A DNA stretch of 64,000 nt, taken from positions 1 to 64,000 of the forward strand of contig JAFECU010000269.1 of the NCBI GenBank assembly GCA_018242005.1, given 5' to 3'. The notes beneath the pieces were generated by a model, which did not search any database, was not told where the DNA came from, and saw only the letters and a program-made list of their open reading frames with translations. Numbering within the stretch: the first letter of the stretch is position 1; each line of letters begins with the position of its first letter. Of the stretch, positions 22,638-31,728 are shown in pieces. This DNA comes from Pseudomonadota bacterium. GTDB lineage: Bacteria > Pseudomonadota > Gammaproteobacteria > Burkholderiales > Burkholderiaceae_C. A program made the position numbers and the translations under genes.

Positions 22638-22842
22638 TTCGCGCCTGGGCCCTGGCCCACGGACGGCATTGTGGGCCAGCGCAGCCAGCGCCGGGGCGCG
22701 GCCGCGGTATTTACCCGTAACGCATGGCGGGCGCTGGCGGCTGACACTGGCTGCTGCTGACGCCCAGCGTTCTGAGCGCACAATTCAGAAAAAATTTCAC
22801 CCGCCGACCGGGCGGACATCCGAATTCTCCACGCTGCATTTC

Positions 22843-25011
22843 ATGGCCACCTTCAAAGATATCCAACTGCTGCGCACCACCTACCTGCGCGGCCCCAGTG
22901 TCTGGACCTACCGCCCCATCCTCGAGGTCTGGCTGGACCTGGGCGAGCTGGAGGACTACCCCTCCAACAAGCTGCCCGGCTTCAACGAGCGCCTGACGGC
23001 CTGGCTGCCCGACCTGGTGGAGCACACCTGCGGCGTGGGCGAGCGCGGCGGTTTCATCCAGCGCCTCACGGGCGGCACCTGGATGGGCCATGTGCTCGAG
23101 CATGTCGTCATCGAGCTCTTGAACCTCTCGGGCATGCCGGCCGAGTTCGGCCAGACGCGCGAGATCTCCAGGCGCGGCGTGTACCGCATGGTGTTCCGCT
23201 GCCCCGAGGAGGCCGTGGCGCGCGTGGCCCTGGAACATGGCCACCGCCTGCTGATGGCGGCCATCAACGACCAGCCGTTTGACCTGAAGGCCGCCATCCA
23301 CGCCATCAAGACGGCCATCAACGACCGCTACCTGGGCCCCTCCACCGGCTGCATCGTGGACGCCGCGAGCGAGCGCCGCATCCCCCATATCCGCCTGAAC
23401 GACGGCAACCTGGTGCAGCTGGGCTACGGCGCGGCGCAGCGCCGCATCTGGACGGCCGAGAGCGACCAGACCAGCGCCATCGCCGAGGGCATCGCCCAGG
23501 ACAAGGACTTCACCAAGCGCCTGCTGGCCTCCTGCGGCGTGCCCGTGCCCGAGGGCCAGATCGTCAAGAGCGCCGACGAAGCCTGGGAGGTGGCGCAGGA
23601 GATCGGCTTTCCCGTCACCGTCAAGCCCTCGGACGGCAACCACGCACGCGGCGTGACGCTGGAGCTTTCGAAAGAGGCCGACATCAAGGCTGCGTTTGCG
23701 CTCGCCGAGCCCGAGGGCTCGGATGTCATCGTCGAGAAGTTCATCGACGGCGTGGAGCACCGCCTGCTGGTCGTGGGCGGCAAGGTGGTGGCCGCCACCA
23801 AGGGCGAGACCGTGAGCGTGCACGGCAACGGCCAGGCCACGCTGCGCGAGCTGGTCGCCGTGCTCAACCAGGACCCGCGCCGCGGCCCCGAGCAGGAATA
23901 CCCGCTCGACTGGATCGACGTGGAGAAGGGCGCCGTGCAGCTTGAGCTCAGGCGCCAGGGCATCACGCCCGACAGCGTGATCGCCAAGGGCCAGAGCGTG
24001 CTGCTGCAGAGAAACGGCAACATGGCGATCGACTGCACCGACGACGTGCACCCCGACGTGGCCTACTACGCCCAGCTTGCGGCCAAGATCGTGGGCCTGG
24101 ACATTGCGGGCATGGACATGATCGTGAAGGACGTCTCCCAGCCCCTGCAGGGCCAGGGCGCGATTCTGGAGGTCAACGCCGGCCCGGGCCTCTTGATGCA
24201 CCTCAAGCCCACCAGCGGCGCGCCCCGCCCCGTGGGCATGGCCATTGCCGACCACCTGTTCCCACGCGAGGACGGCCCCGGCGCCGGCCGCATTCCCCTG
24301 GTGGGCATTGTGGGCACACGCCACAACGCCTTCATTGCACGCCTGGTGGGCTGGCTGCTGCAGCTGTCGGGCAAGTTGACCGGCGTGGCCAGCAGCGAGG
24401 GCATGTTCCTGGCCAACCGCCAGACACAGAAGACCAACACCGCCAACTGGGCCGGCGCCCACCGCCTGCTGACCAACCGCCTGGCGCAGGCAGCGGTGAT
24501 CCAGACCACGGCGCGCTCAATCCTCGAGGAAGGCCTGGCCTACGACCGCTGCCTGGTCGGCGTGGTGACCGACATGGACGGCTACGAGAGCCTGGCCGAC
24601 CACGACGTGCTGGAGCAGGCCAAGATGACGCGCGTGCTGCGCACCCAGATCGACGTGGTGCTCGACGACGGCGCGGGCGTGCTCAACGCCGACATCGCCC
24701 AGGTGGCCGAGCTAAGCGCCCTGTGCGACGGCGAGGTGCTGCTGTACTCCACGAACGCCGACAACGCGGCCATCGCCTCCCACCGTACGGAAGCCGAAGG
24801 CCGCGCCGTGTTCGTGCGCAACGACCAGGTGATCCTGGCCACGGGCGCCAGCGAGCGCGCGCTGGGCACGCTGGCCGCCCTGAGCCCGGCCGGCAGCCCG
24901 CAACCCGACACCCCGGCGCTGCTGGCGGCCATTGCCGCGGCCTGGTCCATGAACATCGGGCCGGACCTGATCGTCGCCGGCATCAAGACGTTTGAACCGG
25001 AGCCTCGCTGA
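22843..25011 (+). CDS. Cyanophycin synthetase paralog with degenerate Mur-ligase domain
   Basis: A 722-residue CphA-like protein with an N-terminal domain, an ATP-grasp domain at about 220-470 (AKGQSVLLQRN; ILEVNAGPGLLMHL) and a reduced Mur-ligase-like C-terminus. The ATP-grasp half, which adds Asp, looks intact. In the C-terminal half the P-loop expected as GTNGKTT reads GTRHNAF (about 491-497): the essential Lys is gone, and the C-terminal ligase lobe is about 150 residues shorter than in the neighbour. It corresponds to the second cphA paralog of betaproteobacteria (often called CphA'). Confidence 0.88.
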   Translation: MATFKDIQLLRTTYLRGPSVWTYRPILEVWLDLGELEDYPSNKLPGFNERLTAWLPDLVEHTCGVGERGGFIQRLTGGTWMGHVLEHVVIELLNLSGMPAEFGQTREISRRGVYRMVFRCPEEAVARVALEHGHRLLMAAINDQPFDLKAAIHAIKTAINDRYLGPSTGCIVDAASERRIPHIRLNDGNLVQLGYGAAQRRIWTAESDQTSAIAEGIAQDKDFTKRLLASCGVPVPEGQIVKSADEAWEVAQEIGFPVTVKPSDGNHARGVTLELSKEADIKAAFALAEPEGSDVIVEKFIDGVEHRLLVVGGKVVAATKGETVSVHGNGQATLRELVAVLNQDPRRGPEQEYPLDWIDVEKGAVQLELRRQGITPDSVIAKGQSVLLQRNGNMAIDCTDDVHPDVAYYAQLAAKIVGLDIAGMDMIVKDVSQPLQGQGAILEVNAGPGLLMHLKPTSGAPRPVGMAIADHLFPREDGPGAGRIPLVGIVGTRHNAFIARLVGWLLQLSGKLTGVASSEGMFLANRQTQKTNTANWAGAHRLLTNRLAQAAVIQTTARSILEEGLAYDRCLVGVVTDMDGYESLADHDVLEQAKMTRVLRTQIDVVLDDGAGVLNADIAQVAELSALCDGEVLLYSTNADNAAIASHRTEAEGRAVFVRNDQVILATGASERALGTLAALSPAGSPQPDTPALLAAIAAAWSMNIGPDLIVAGIKTFEPEPR

Positions 25012-25095
25012 TTCGAACAGATTGGGGGTGGGCGTTGAGCGTTTGCCCCCCACCCGCCCCAACGCACAACGCACAACGCTGACCGCCGAACGACC

Positions 25096-27699
25096 ATGAA
25101 AATCACCCGCATCCGCGCCCTGCGCGGCCCCAATCTCTGGACCCGCAGCACGGCCATCGAGGCCATCGTGCATTGCGACAGCAGCGAATGCGACTATCTC
25201 GCCCTGCCGGGCTTCGAGGACCGCCTGCGCGCGCGCTTCCCCGCCATAGGCGCGCTGCAGCCGCATGGTGCCGACCAGCGCCTGTCGCTGGCCCATGTGC
25301 TGGCGCTGGCGGCCCTGTCTCTGCAGGCCCAGGCCGGCTGCCCGGTGACCTTCAACCGCACGCACGCCACCGTGGAGCCGGGCACCTACCAGGCGGTGGT
25401 CGAATACACCGAGGAGGCCGTGGGCCGCCTGGCCATGGAGCAGGCCGGGACGCTGCTGCAATCGGCCCTGGACGACACGCCGTTCGACACCGACAAGCTC
25501 ATCGCCACGCTGCGCGAGCTCGATGAGGATGAGCGCATCGGCCCCTCGACGGGCTCCATCGTGGATGCCGCCGTGGCGCGCGGCATACCGTTTCGGCGCC
25601 TGACCAGCGGCTCGCTCGTGCAACTGGGCTGGGGCAGCCAGGCGCGCCGCATCCAGGCGGCCGAACTCGACGTGACCAGCGCCGTGGCCGAATCCATTGC
25701 CCAGGACAAGGACCTGACCAAGCGCCTGCTGCACGCCGCCGGCGTGCCCGTGCCGCTGGGCCGGCCCGTGGCCGACGTGGAGGACGCCTGGGCCGTGGCC
25801 CAGGAGGTGGGCCTGCAGGAAGGGCTGGCGGTGGTCGTCAAGCCCCAGGACGGCAACCAGGGCAAGGGCGTGACCGTGAACATCACCACGCGCGCGCAGC
25901 TCGAGGCCGCCTACGCCACGGCCGCCGAATACGGCGACGTGATGGTCGAGCGCTTCCTGCCGGGCCACGACTTCCGCCTGCTCGTCGTGGGCCACCAGCT
26001 CGTTGCCGCCGCGCGGCGCGAACCACCCCAGGTGCTGGGCGACGGTTCCCACACCATTCGCGAGCTGGTGCACATCGTCAACCAGGACCCACGCCGCGGC
26101 TCGGGCCACGGCACGGCGCTGACCAAGATTCGCCTGGATGACATTGCCATCGCGCGCATCGCAGCCGAGGGCCTGACACCCGACAGCGTGCCGGCCCAGG
26201 GCCAGCGCGTGGTGCTGCGCAACAACGCCAACCTGTCCACCGGCGGCAGCGCCACCGACGTGACCGACGACGTGCACCCCGAGATCGCCGCGCGCGCCAT
26301 CGAGGCCGCACAGACCATAGGTCTGCATATCTGCGGCGTGGACGTGGTCTGCGAGACCATGCTCAAGCCGCTGGAGGAGCAAAGCGGCGGCATCGTCGAG
26401 GTCAACGCCGCGCCCGGCCTGCGCATGCACCTGGCGCCCTCGTTCGGCAAACCGCGCAACGTCGGCGCGCCCATGGTGGACGCGCTGTTCGCGCCGGGCC
26501 AGGACGGCCGCATCCCGCTCGTGGCCGTCACCGGCACCAACGGCAAGACCACCACCACGCGCCTGGTCGCGCATCTGTTTGCCTCGCATGGCTGGCGCAC
26601 GGCCATGACCAACACCGATGGCGTCTACGTGGGCGGCCGCCAGATCGACAGCGGCGATTGCTCGGGCCCCAGGAGCGCGCGCAACGCCCTGTTCCACCCC
26701 GAGACCGACGCCGCCGTGCTCGAATGCGCACGCGGCGGCATCCTGCGCGAGGGCCTGGGTTTCGACCGCTGCCAGGTGGCCGTGGTCACCAACGTGGGAG
26801 CGGGCGACCACCTGGGGCTGAACTACATCACCACGGTGGAGGATGTGGCGGTTCTGAAGCGCGTCATCGTTCAGAACGTGGCGCAGGACGGGTATGCCGT
26901 TCTCAACGCCGCCGACCCCCATGTGGCGGCCATGGCCGGCGCCTGCACCGGTCATGTGATCTTCTTCGCCGCCGACCGGCACCACCCCGTCATGGCCACA
27001 CACCGCGCCCAAGGCAGCCGCGTGGTCTACGTGGACGAGGGCAGCATCGTCGCCGCCGAGGGCTCATGGCGCGAGAGCATCGCACTGCGCGACATCCCGA
27101 TCACACATGGCGGCAGCATCGGCTTTCAGGTCGAGAACGTCATGGCCGCCGTGGCCGCCGCCTGGGCCGTGGGCCTGCCCTGGCAGACCATCCGCCGCGG
27201 CCTGGCGGGCTTTACCACCGATGGCGAGAACGCCCCGGGGCGCTTCAACATCATGGACTACCGCGGCGCCACGCTGATTGCCGACTACGGCCACAACCCA
27301 GACGCCATGCGCGCCCTGGTGCAGGCCGTGCAGGCCATGCCGGCCCAGCGACGCAGCGTCGTCATCAGCGGCGCGGGCGACCGGCGCGACCAGGACATCA
27401 TCGAGCAGACGCAGATCCTGGGCGCCGCCTTCGACGACGTGGTGCTGTACCAGGACGCCTGCCAGCGCGGCCGCGAGGACGGCGAGGTGCTGGCCCTGCT
27501 GCAGCGCGGCCTAAAGGGCGCGTCGCGCACCCGCTACGTGACCGAGATCCACGGCGAATTCATCGCCATAGACCACGCGCTTGAGCGCCTCTCGCCCGGC
27601 GACCTGTGCCTGGTGCTGGTCGATCAGGTCGAGGAGGCCTTGGAGCATCTGCGGCGCCGCTGCGCCGAGGCTTCGAACACCGCGGCAGGTGCGGTATGA
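25096..27699 (+). CDS. cphA: Cyanophycin synthetase CphA
   Basis: An 867-residue polymerase that builds multi-L-arginyl-poly-L-aspartate. It has an N-terminal domain, an ATP-grasp domain at about 205-460 that adds Asp, and a full Mur-ligase domain from about 470 that adds Arg, with an intact P-loop [10 protein letters not shown] (479-488), [13 protein letters not shown] and YGHNPDAM. Length is typical. It lies 84 bases after the degenerate paralog and probably shares its transcript. The stop overlaps the creA start (ATGA). Confidence 0.95.
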   Translation: MKITRIRALRGPNLWTRSTAIEAIVHCDSSECDYLALPGFEDRLRARFPAIGALQPHGADQRLSLAHVLALAALSLQAQAGCPVTFNRTHATVEPGTYQAVVEYTEEAVGRLAMEQAGTLLQSALDDTPFDTDKLIATLRELDEDERIGPSTGSIVDAAVARGIPFRRLTSGSLVQLGWGSQARRIQAAELDVTSAVAESIAQDKDLTKRLLHAAGVPVPLGRPVADVEDAWAVAQEVGLQEGLAVVVKPQDGNQGKGVTVNITTRAQLEAAYATAAEYGDVMVERFLPGHDFRLLVVGHQLVAAARREPPQVLGDGSHTIRELVHIVNQDPRRGSGHGTALTKIRLDDIAIARIAAEGLTPDSVPAQGQRVVLRNNANLSTGGSATDVTDDVHPEIAARAIEAAQTIGLHICGVDVVCETMLKPLEEQSGGIVEVNAAPGLRMHLAPSFGKPRNVGAPMVDALFAPGQDGRIPLVAVTGTNGKTTTTRLVAHLFASHGWRTAMTNTDGVYVGGRQIDSGDCSGPRSARNALFHPETDAAVLECARGGILREGLGFDRCQVAVVTNVGAGDHLGLNYITTVEDVAVLKRVIVQNVAQDGYAVLNAADPHVAAMAGACTGHVIFFAADRHHPVMATHRAQGSRVVYVDEGSIVAAEGSWRESIALRDIPITHGGSIGFQVENVMAAVAAAWAVGLPWQTIRRGLAGFTTDGENAPGRFNIMDYRGATLIADYGHNPDAMRALVQAVQAMPAQRRSVVISGAGDRRDQDIIEQTQILGAAFDDVVLYQDACQRGREDGEVLALLQRGLKGASRTRYVTEIHGEFIAIDHALERLSPGDLCLVLVDQVEEALEHLRRRCAEASNTAAGAV

Positions 27700-28178
27700 A
27701 GGCACTGCGCACCGCCGCCCTGGCTGCTGCAGGCCTGCTCACGGCCGGCCTGTGCCCGGCCCAGTCCGAGAAGATCGGCACCGTGGACACGGCCTTCCAG
27801 TGGATAGGCCGCGACCACGACATCATCGTCGAGGCCTATGACGACCCGCAGGTCAGCGGCATCACCTGCTATGTCTCGCGCGCGCGCAAGGGCGGCATCA
27901 AGGGCACGCTGGGCCTGGCCGAAGACCGCGCCGAGGCCTCCATCGCCTGCCGCCAGGTCGCGCCCATCACCTTCAGCCAGCCGCTCAAGGCCCAGCAGGA
28001 GGTGTTCAGCGAGCGCATGTCCCTCCTGTTCAAGCGCCTGCGCGTGGTGCGCATGGTGGACGCCAAACGCAACACGCTGGTCTACCTGACCTATTCCGAC
28101 AAGCTCATCGATGGCTCGCCGCAGAACAGCGTCACGGCCGTACCCGTGGACCGGGCGACGCCGATTCCGCTCAAGTAA
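27696..28178 (+). CDS. creA: CreA family periplasmic protein
   Basis: A 160-residue protein with a signal peptide ([23 protein letters not shown]) and a CreA domain: [40 protein letters not shown], and [38 protein letters not shown]. CreA is a conserved protein of unknown function. Its ATGA overlap with cphA is unusual and places a periplasmic protein in the cyanophycin operon. Confidence 0.9.
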   Translation: MKALRTAALAAAGLLTAGLCPAQSEKIGTVDTAFQWIGRDHDIIVEAYDDPQVSGITCYVSRARKGGIKGTLGLAEDRAEASIACRQVAPITFSQPLKAQQEVFSERMSLLFKRLRVVRMVDAKRNTLVYLTYSDKLIDGSPQNSVTAVPVDRATPIPLK

Positions 28179-28221
28179 GACGGATCACACCGGCCGTGGT
28201 GCCGGCATCCCGCCCGGAGCC

Positions 28222-28305
28222 GTCATCCCCGCGCAGGCGGGGATCCACGGTCGCGCGGCATGAACGTCGTGGTGGAGCCTGGCTCCCCGCCAGCGCGGGG
28301 ATGAC
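28222..28305. repeat. GTCATCCCCGCG-type palindrome, facing pair
   Basis: Arms 28222-28247 and 28281-28305 are near reverse complements, between convergent creA and the FrnE-like gene. It probably acts as a bidirectional terminator or boundary. Confidence 0.8.
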
Positions 28306-28351
28306 GGAGGTATTGCCGCGGCCATGGTCGCAAAAAAGCCCGCCACACATT

Positions 28352-28391
28352 GACAGACAAGCGCAAAAAGCTATCAAACAAATAGCAACTA
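28352..28391 (-). repeat. AT-rich ATAGCT-type repeat
   Basis: GACAAGCGCAAAAAGCTATC followed by AAACAAATAGC, AT-rich, at the 3' end of the FrnE-like gene. It is the inverse of the pattern seen at 33247-33300. Confidence 0.5.
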
Positions 28392-28401
28392 CATTGCTCC
28401 G

Positions 28402-29064
28402 TTACCGAGCGGCAATCTGCCTGAGCGCCTGCTCGAACACCTCGACCGGCTGGCCGCCCTGGATCAGGTGGCGCTCATTGACGATCACGGCCGGCACCGA
28501 ATGGATGCCCTGCTCCCGGTAGAAGGCCTGGCGTTCGCGCACGGCGTCGGCAAACGCGCCGGCATCGAGTACGGTGCGCGCGCAGTCCTCATCGAGCCGC
28601 AAGTCACGCACCAGGCGCAGCAGCACGTCGCGGTCGGACGGGTTTTCGCCATCGGTGAAATAGCTCTTGAACAGCGCCTGCTGGAACGCGAGCTGCTGGC
28701 CGCGCGCACCCTCCTCCCCGAGCCAGTGCAGCAGGCGGTGCGCGTCAAAGGTGTTGTAGATGCGCGTGCGCCGCGGGCTGAACGAAAAGCCCAGGGCCGC
28801 GCCGCGTGCCGCGATCTGCGCATGCGTCTGCTCCAGCTGCGCGCGGCTGGCCCCGTATTTGGCCGCCAGGTGATCGAACAGATCTTCGCCCCCGGGCCCC
28901 ATGCCGGGGTTGAGCTCGAAGGGCTGGAAATGCCAGTCCAGAGCCACCTCGCCGGCCAGACGCTCGGCCGCCTGCGTGAGTGCCGCGAGGCCTATGGCGC
29001 ACCAGGGGCAGACCACGTCGGAGACGAAGTCGATCTTCAGGGTGGTGGGGCTTGCGGACTGCAT
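28402..29064 (-). CDS. DsbA-family (FrnE-like) oxidoreductase
   Basis: A 220-residue thioredoxin-fold protein with a CPWC active site (Cys19, Cys22 in VVCPWCAIG), the central helical insertion typical of the 2-hydroxychromene-2-carboxylate isomerase/FrnE group (FELNPGMGPGGEDLFDHLAAKYG), and the cis-Pro loop GIHSVPAVIVNERHLIQGGQP. There is no signal peptide, so it is cytoplasmic. The ATG at 29064 is used; one at 29082 is in frame. Confidence 0.88.
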   Translation of the reverse strand: MQSASPTTLKIDFVSDVVCPWCAIGLAALTQAAERLAGEVALDWHFQPFELNPGMGPGGEDLFDHLAAKYGASRAQLEQTHAQIAARGAALGFSFSPRRTRIYNTFDAHRLLHWLGEEGARGQQLAFQQALFKSYFTDGENPSDRDVLLRLVRDLRLDEDCARTVLDAGAFADAVRERQAFYREQGIHSVPAVIVNERHLIQGGQPVEVFEQALRQIAAR

Positions 29065-29124
29065 GCATTCTCCGATGGCCATGGCCGACCATTGTCGCCG
29101 CGGCGCCGCGTAACAAATACATTC

Positions 29125-29153
29125 TTGACATGGCGGCAGTTCGGTACTGTGAT
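29125..29153 (+). promoter_or_regulatory. Candidate sigma-70 promoter for the lipase-like gene
   Basis: TTGACA at 29125-29130, 17 bases, then TGTGAT at 29148-29153, about 33 bases before the lipase-like ATG and followed by a GGAG ribosome-binding site. It was found by eye; the -10 matches four of six positions. Confidence 0.4.
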
Positions 29154-29186
29154 GCCACCTCGCCGCATCCACAGGAGCTGTCCGCC

Positions 29187-30752
29187 ATGGCCAACGCGAA
29201 TGCCCCCCTCTACCCCATCATCTACGTGCGCGGCTACGCCATGACCACGCGCGAGCAGGATGAGACCACCGCCGATCCGTTCTGTGGCTTCAACCTCGGA
29301 TCCACGGTGTACCGCGCCACGCCGGACAAGGACAAGCCGGCCAAGAAATTCGTCTTCGAGTCGCCCGTGCTGCGCCTGATGGCCGACTTCGGCTATGGCG
29401 ATGTCTACAAGAACGGCCTGGACATCATGGACAACGACTGGGAGGGCCGCATCGCCTGCCGCTCCGTCGTCATCTACCGCTACTACGAGCAGGCGTCGGC
29501 GCTGCTGGGCACGGGCCAGACGCCGGACATCTCACATTTCGCCCGCGGCCTGAGCGACCTGATCCTGCGCGTGCGCGATCTGGTCTGCGCCAACGCCGAC
29601 AACCAGATGGCCGTGGATGACTTTCGCTGCCTGCTGGTCGCGCACTCCATGGGTGGCCTGGTCTGCCGCGCCTTCCTGCAGAACCCCGACCTGGGCGACG
29701 AGCAGGCGCGCGCCTGCGTGGACAAGGTCTTCACCTATGCCACGCCGCACAACGGCATCGACGTTGCCGGCATCAACGTGCCGCAGTGGCTGGGCGCCGC
29801 GGACATCAACAACTTCAACCGCGACAACATGGCCAGGTACCTCAAGCTCGATGCCATGTACCAAAAGACCCAGCGCGTGGACTGGCTGCCGGAAGAAGCC
29901 TTTCCGTCCGAGCGCTTCTTCTGCATGATTGGTACCAACCGCGCCGACTACGACGTGGCGCTGGGCCTGTCGCGCACCTTTGCCGGCCATGGCAGCGACG
30001 GTTTGGTGCGCATAGAGAACGCCTCGGTCTGGGGCGTGAATGCCAAGGGCCAGTTCTCCAGCCCCAGCGCCACGGCCTACGCCTACCGCTCGCACTCGGG
30101 CTATTTCGGCATCGTCAACAGCGAGGAGGCCTACCAGAACCTCACGCGCTTCCTGTTCGGCGATGTGCGCGTGGACATCTGGATCGACATCGACTCGGTG
30201 CAGCTGCCGCCCGAGATACAGGGCAAGGCCGTCAACGCGCTCTACCAGTTCGAGCTGCTGGCCTCGCCGCGCGGCAAGCGCTGGTACCTGACGCGCCGCG
30301 TCGCCGAGGAGGACTCGGTCGCCTGCCGCAGCCACCAGGACCTGGTGGACCCGGCGAACAAGGACGCGCGCAGCATCTACCTGTCCACCGTCTTCCTGGC
30401 CAACCGGGCCCGCGTGAACCCGGACCGGCCCTCGCTGGCCTACGGCATGACGCTGGGCGTGCGCGTGCCCGACTACGAGGTGGACCGCAAGTTCTGGCCC
30501 GACGCCCACTACGAGGGCGGCTACCTGTTCCACGACACCGTGGTGGTCGAAATGGTGCCGCCCCAGGTGCCGGGAGACGCCTGGACGGCGAGCTTCGGCT
30601 GGCAGAGCGACAACGTGGGCCGCGCCACCCACTCACTGGCCTACAAGACGCTCAAGACCGGCAAGCAGGTGATGACGGTGGCCTTTGGCAACAACAACGC
30701 GCCGGGCATCATGGGGCAGCTGCGCTTCGTGGTCTCGGCCTGGAACGCGTAG
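29187..30752 (+). CDS. Lipase/esterase-like alpha/beta hydrolase
   Basis: A 521-residue protein. An oxyanion-type strand near the start (PIIYVRGYAMT) and the nucleophile elbow AHSMGGL with Ser154 mark an alpha/beta hydrolase fold of the large lipase/PGAP1-like sort. A likely catalytic His lies in YRSHSGYFGI. Residues after about 310 form a beta-rich C-terminal domain (RVDIWIDIDSVQL; MTLGVRVPDYEV) of unknown role. There is no signal peptide or membrane helix, so cytoplasmic location or an unconventional export route is likely. A strong AGGAG site precedes the ATG. Confidence 0.75.
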   Translation: MANANAPLYPIIYVRGYAMTTREQDETTADPFCGFNLGSTVYRATPDKDKPAKKFVFESPVLRLMADFGYGDVYKNGLDIMDNDWEGRIACRSVVIYRYYEQASALLGTGQTPDISHFARGLSDLILRVRDLVCANADNQMAVDDFRCLLVAHSMGGLVCRAFLQNPDLGDEQARACVDKVFTYATPHNGIDVAGINVPQWLGAADINNFNRDNMARYLKLDAMYQKTQRVDWLPEEAFPSERFFCMIGTNRADYDVALGLSRTFAGHGSDGLVRIENASVWGVNAKGQFSSPSATAYAYRSHSGYFGIVNSEEAYQNLTRFLFGDVRVDIWIDIDSVQLPPEIQGKAVNALYQFELLASPRGKRWYLTRRVAEEDSVACRSHQDLVDPANKDARSIYLSTVFLANRARVNPDRPSLAYGMTLGVRVPDYEVDRKFWPDAHYEGGYLFHDTVVVEMVPPQVPGDAWTASFGWQSDNVGRATHSLAYKTLKTGKQVMTVAFGNNNAPGIMGQLRFVVSAWNA

Positions 30753-30778
30753 GAAGCCACCGTCCTATCGCTGAAGCT

Positions 30779-30871
30779 GTCATTCCCGCGCAGGCGGGAA
30801 TCCACGGCATCGACGAATCAACAACGTGGGTGGCTCGTGGATCCCCTCGTATTCGCTTTCGCGGGGATGAC
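30779..30871. repeat. GTCATCCCCGCG-type palindrome, facing pair with CGAATCAAC core
   Basis: The left arm starts at 30779 (GTCATTCCCGCG) and the right arm ends at 30871 (GCGGGGATGAC). Between them is a spacer containing CGACGAATCAAC, also seen in the copies at 34763 and 51246. It lies between convergent genes. Confidence 0.75.
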
Positions 30872-30897
30872 GGAGGACTTGCCGGGAGGCTTGGGTT

Positions 30898-31614
30898 TCA
30901 ATACCCGAAGAACTCCTCGCTGCGCACGTCGTCCTCGTCCACGCCCGCATCCACCAGCGTGCTGCGCATGGCCTCGACCAGTGTCGGCGGGCCCGCCACA
31001 TAGAAGATGGGCGCGGTCAGTCCCGCGATGGCGCGCTGCACGAAGTCTCTGTCGATATAGCCCGTGGCGCCATCCCAGGCCTGACTGGAATGCGCCATGT
31101 CGGTCATGGTGGCAACCAGCCGTATGTGGGGATTGCGCTGTGCCAGAGCCTGCAGCTCCACGAGGAAGGCCGCATCCTCGGGACGGCGGTTGGAGTACAG
31201 CAACGCCAGGCTCCGGTCGGAGCGCTGCTCCGCCGCGCTGCGCAGCATGCTCATGAAGGGCGTGATGCCTATGCCGCCCGCGATCAACACGCCCGCGCGC
31301 TCGGCCTTCTTGTGCAGGGTGAGCGAGCCGAACGGTCCGTCGATCTGCAGGCTGCTGCCCGGCTCCAGCGCGCCCAGCGCACGCTTGAACTTGCTGTCGC
31401 GCATGCGGGTGGCAAACACCAGCTCGGCCTCGTGCGGCGCGCTGACGATGGAGAAGGCGTGGCTGCCGTCCTCGCCCTCGGCGCCGCCGGGCAGGATGAC
31501 CTCGAAGGCCTGGCCGGCGCGGAACTCGAAGCCCGCGGGCTTTTCCAGGTGGAAGGCCATGGTGCCCTGGGCCACGGGTTGTTTGGCAAGCAGCTTGACG
31601 GTGTAGGTGGCCAT
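30898..31614 (-). CDS. FAD-dependent ferredoxin-reductase-like protein
   Basis: A 238-residue FNR-fold reductase: an FAD-binding barrel (residues 1 to about 95, with SHAFSIVSAP in the flavin-binding position) and an NAD(P)-binding domain (GVLIAGGIGITPFMSML; IFYVAGPPTLVEAM). It lacks an iron-sulfur domain, so it must pass electrons to a separate partner. The C-terminus EEFFGY is typical of the family. An AGAGGA site precedes the ATG at 31614. Confidence 0.88.
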   Translation of the reverse strand: MATYTVKLLAKQPVAQGTMAFHLEKPAGFEFRAGQAFEVILPGGAEGEDGSHAFSIVSAPHEAELVFATRMRDSKFKRALGALEPGSSLQIDGPFGSLTLHKKAERAGVLIAGGIGITPFMSMLRSAAEQRSDRSLALLYSNRRPEDAAFLVELQALAQRNPHIRLVATMTDMAHSSQAWDGATGYIDRDFVQRAIAGLTAPIFYVAGPPTLVEAMRSTLVDAGVDEDDVRSEEFFGY

Positions 31615-31728
31615 GATGCGTCCTCTCGTTGATGCTCATGCCGCATTGGATGCAGCGCGAGGCCGTCATATTCCCGCATTGCGCACGCAAACGCCATCCC
31701 AGCCTCCATGCACCTGACTGCACCGTGG

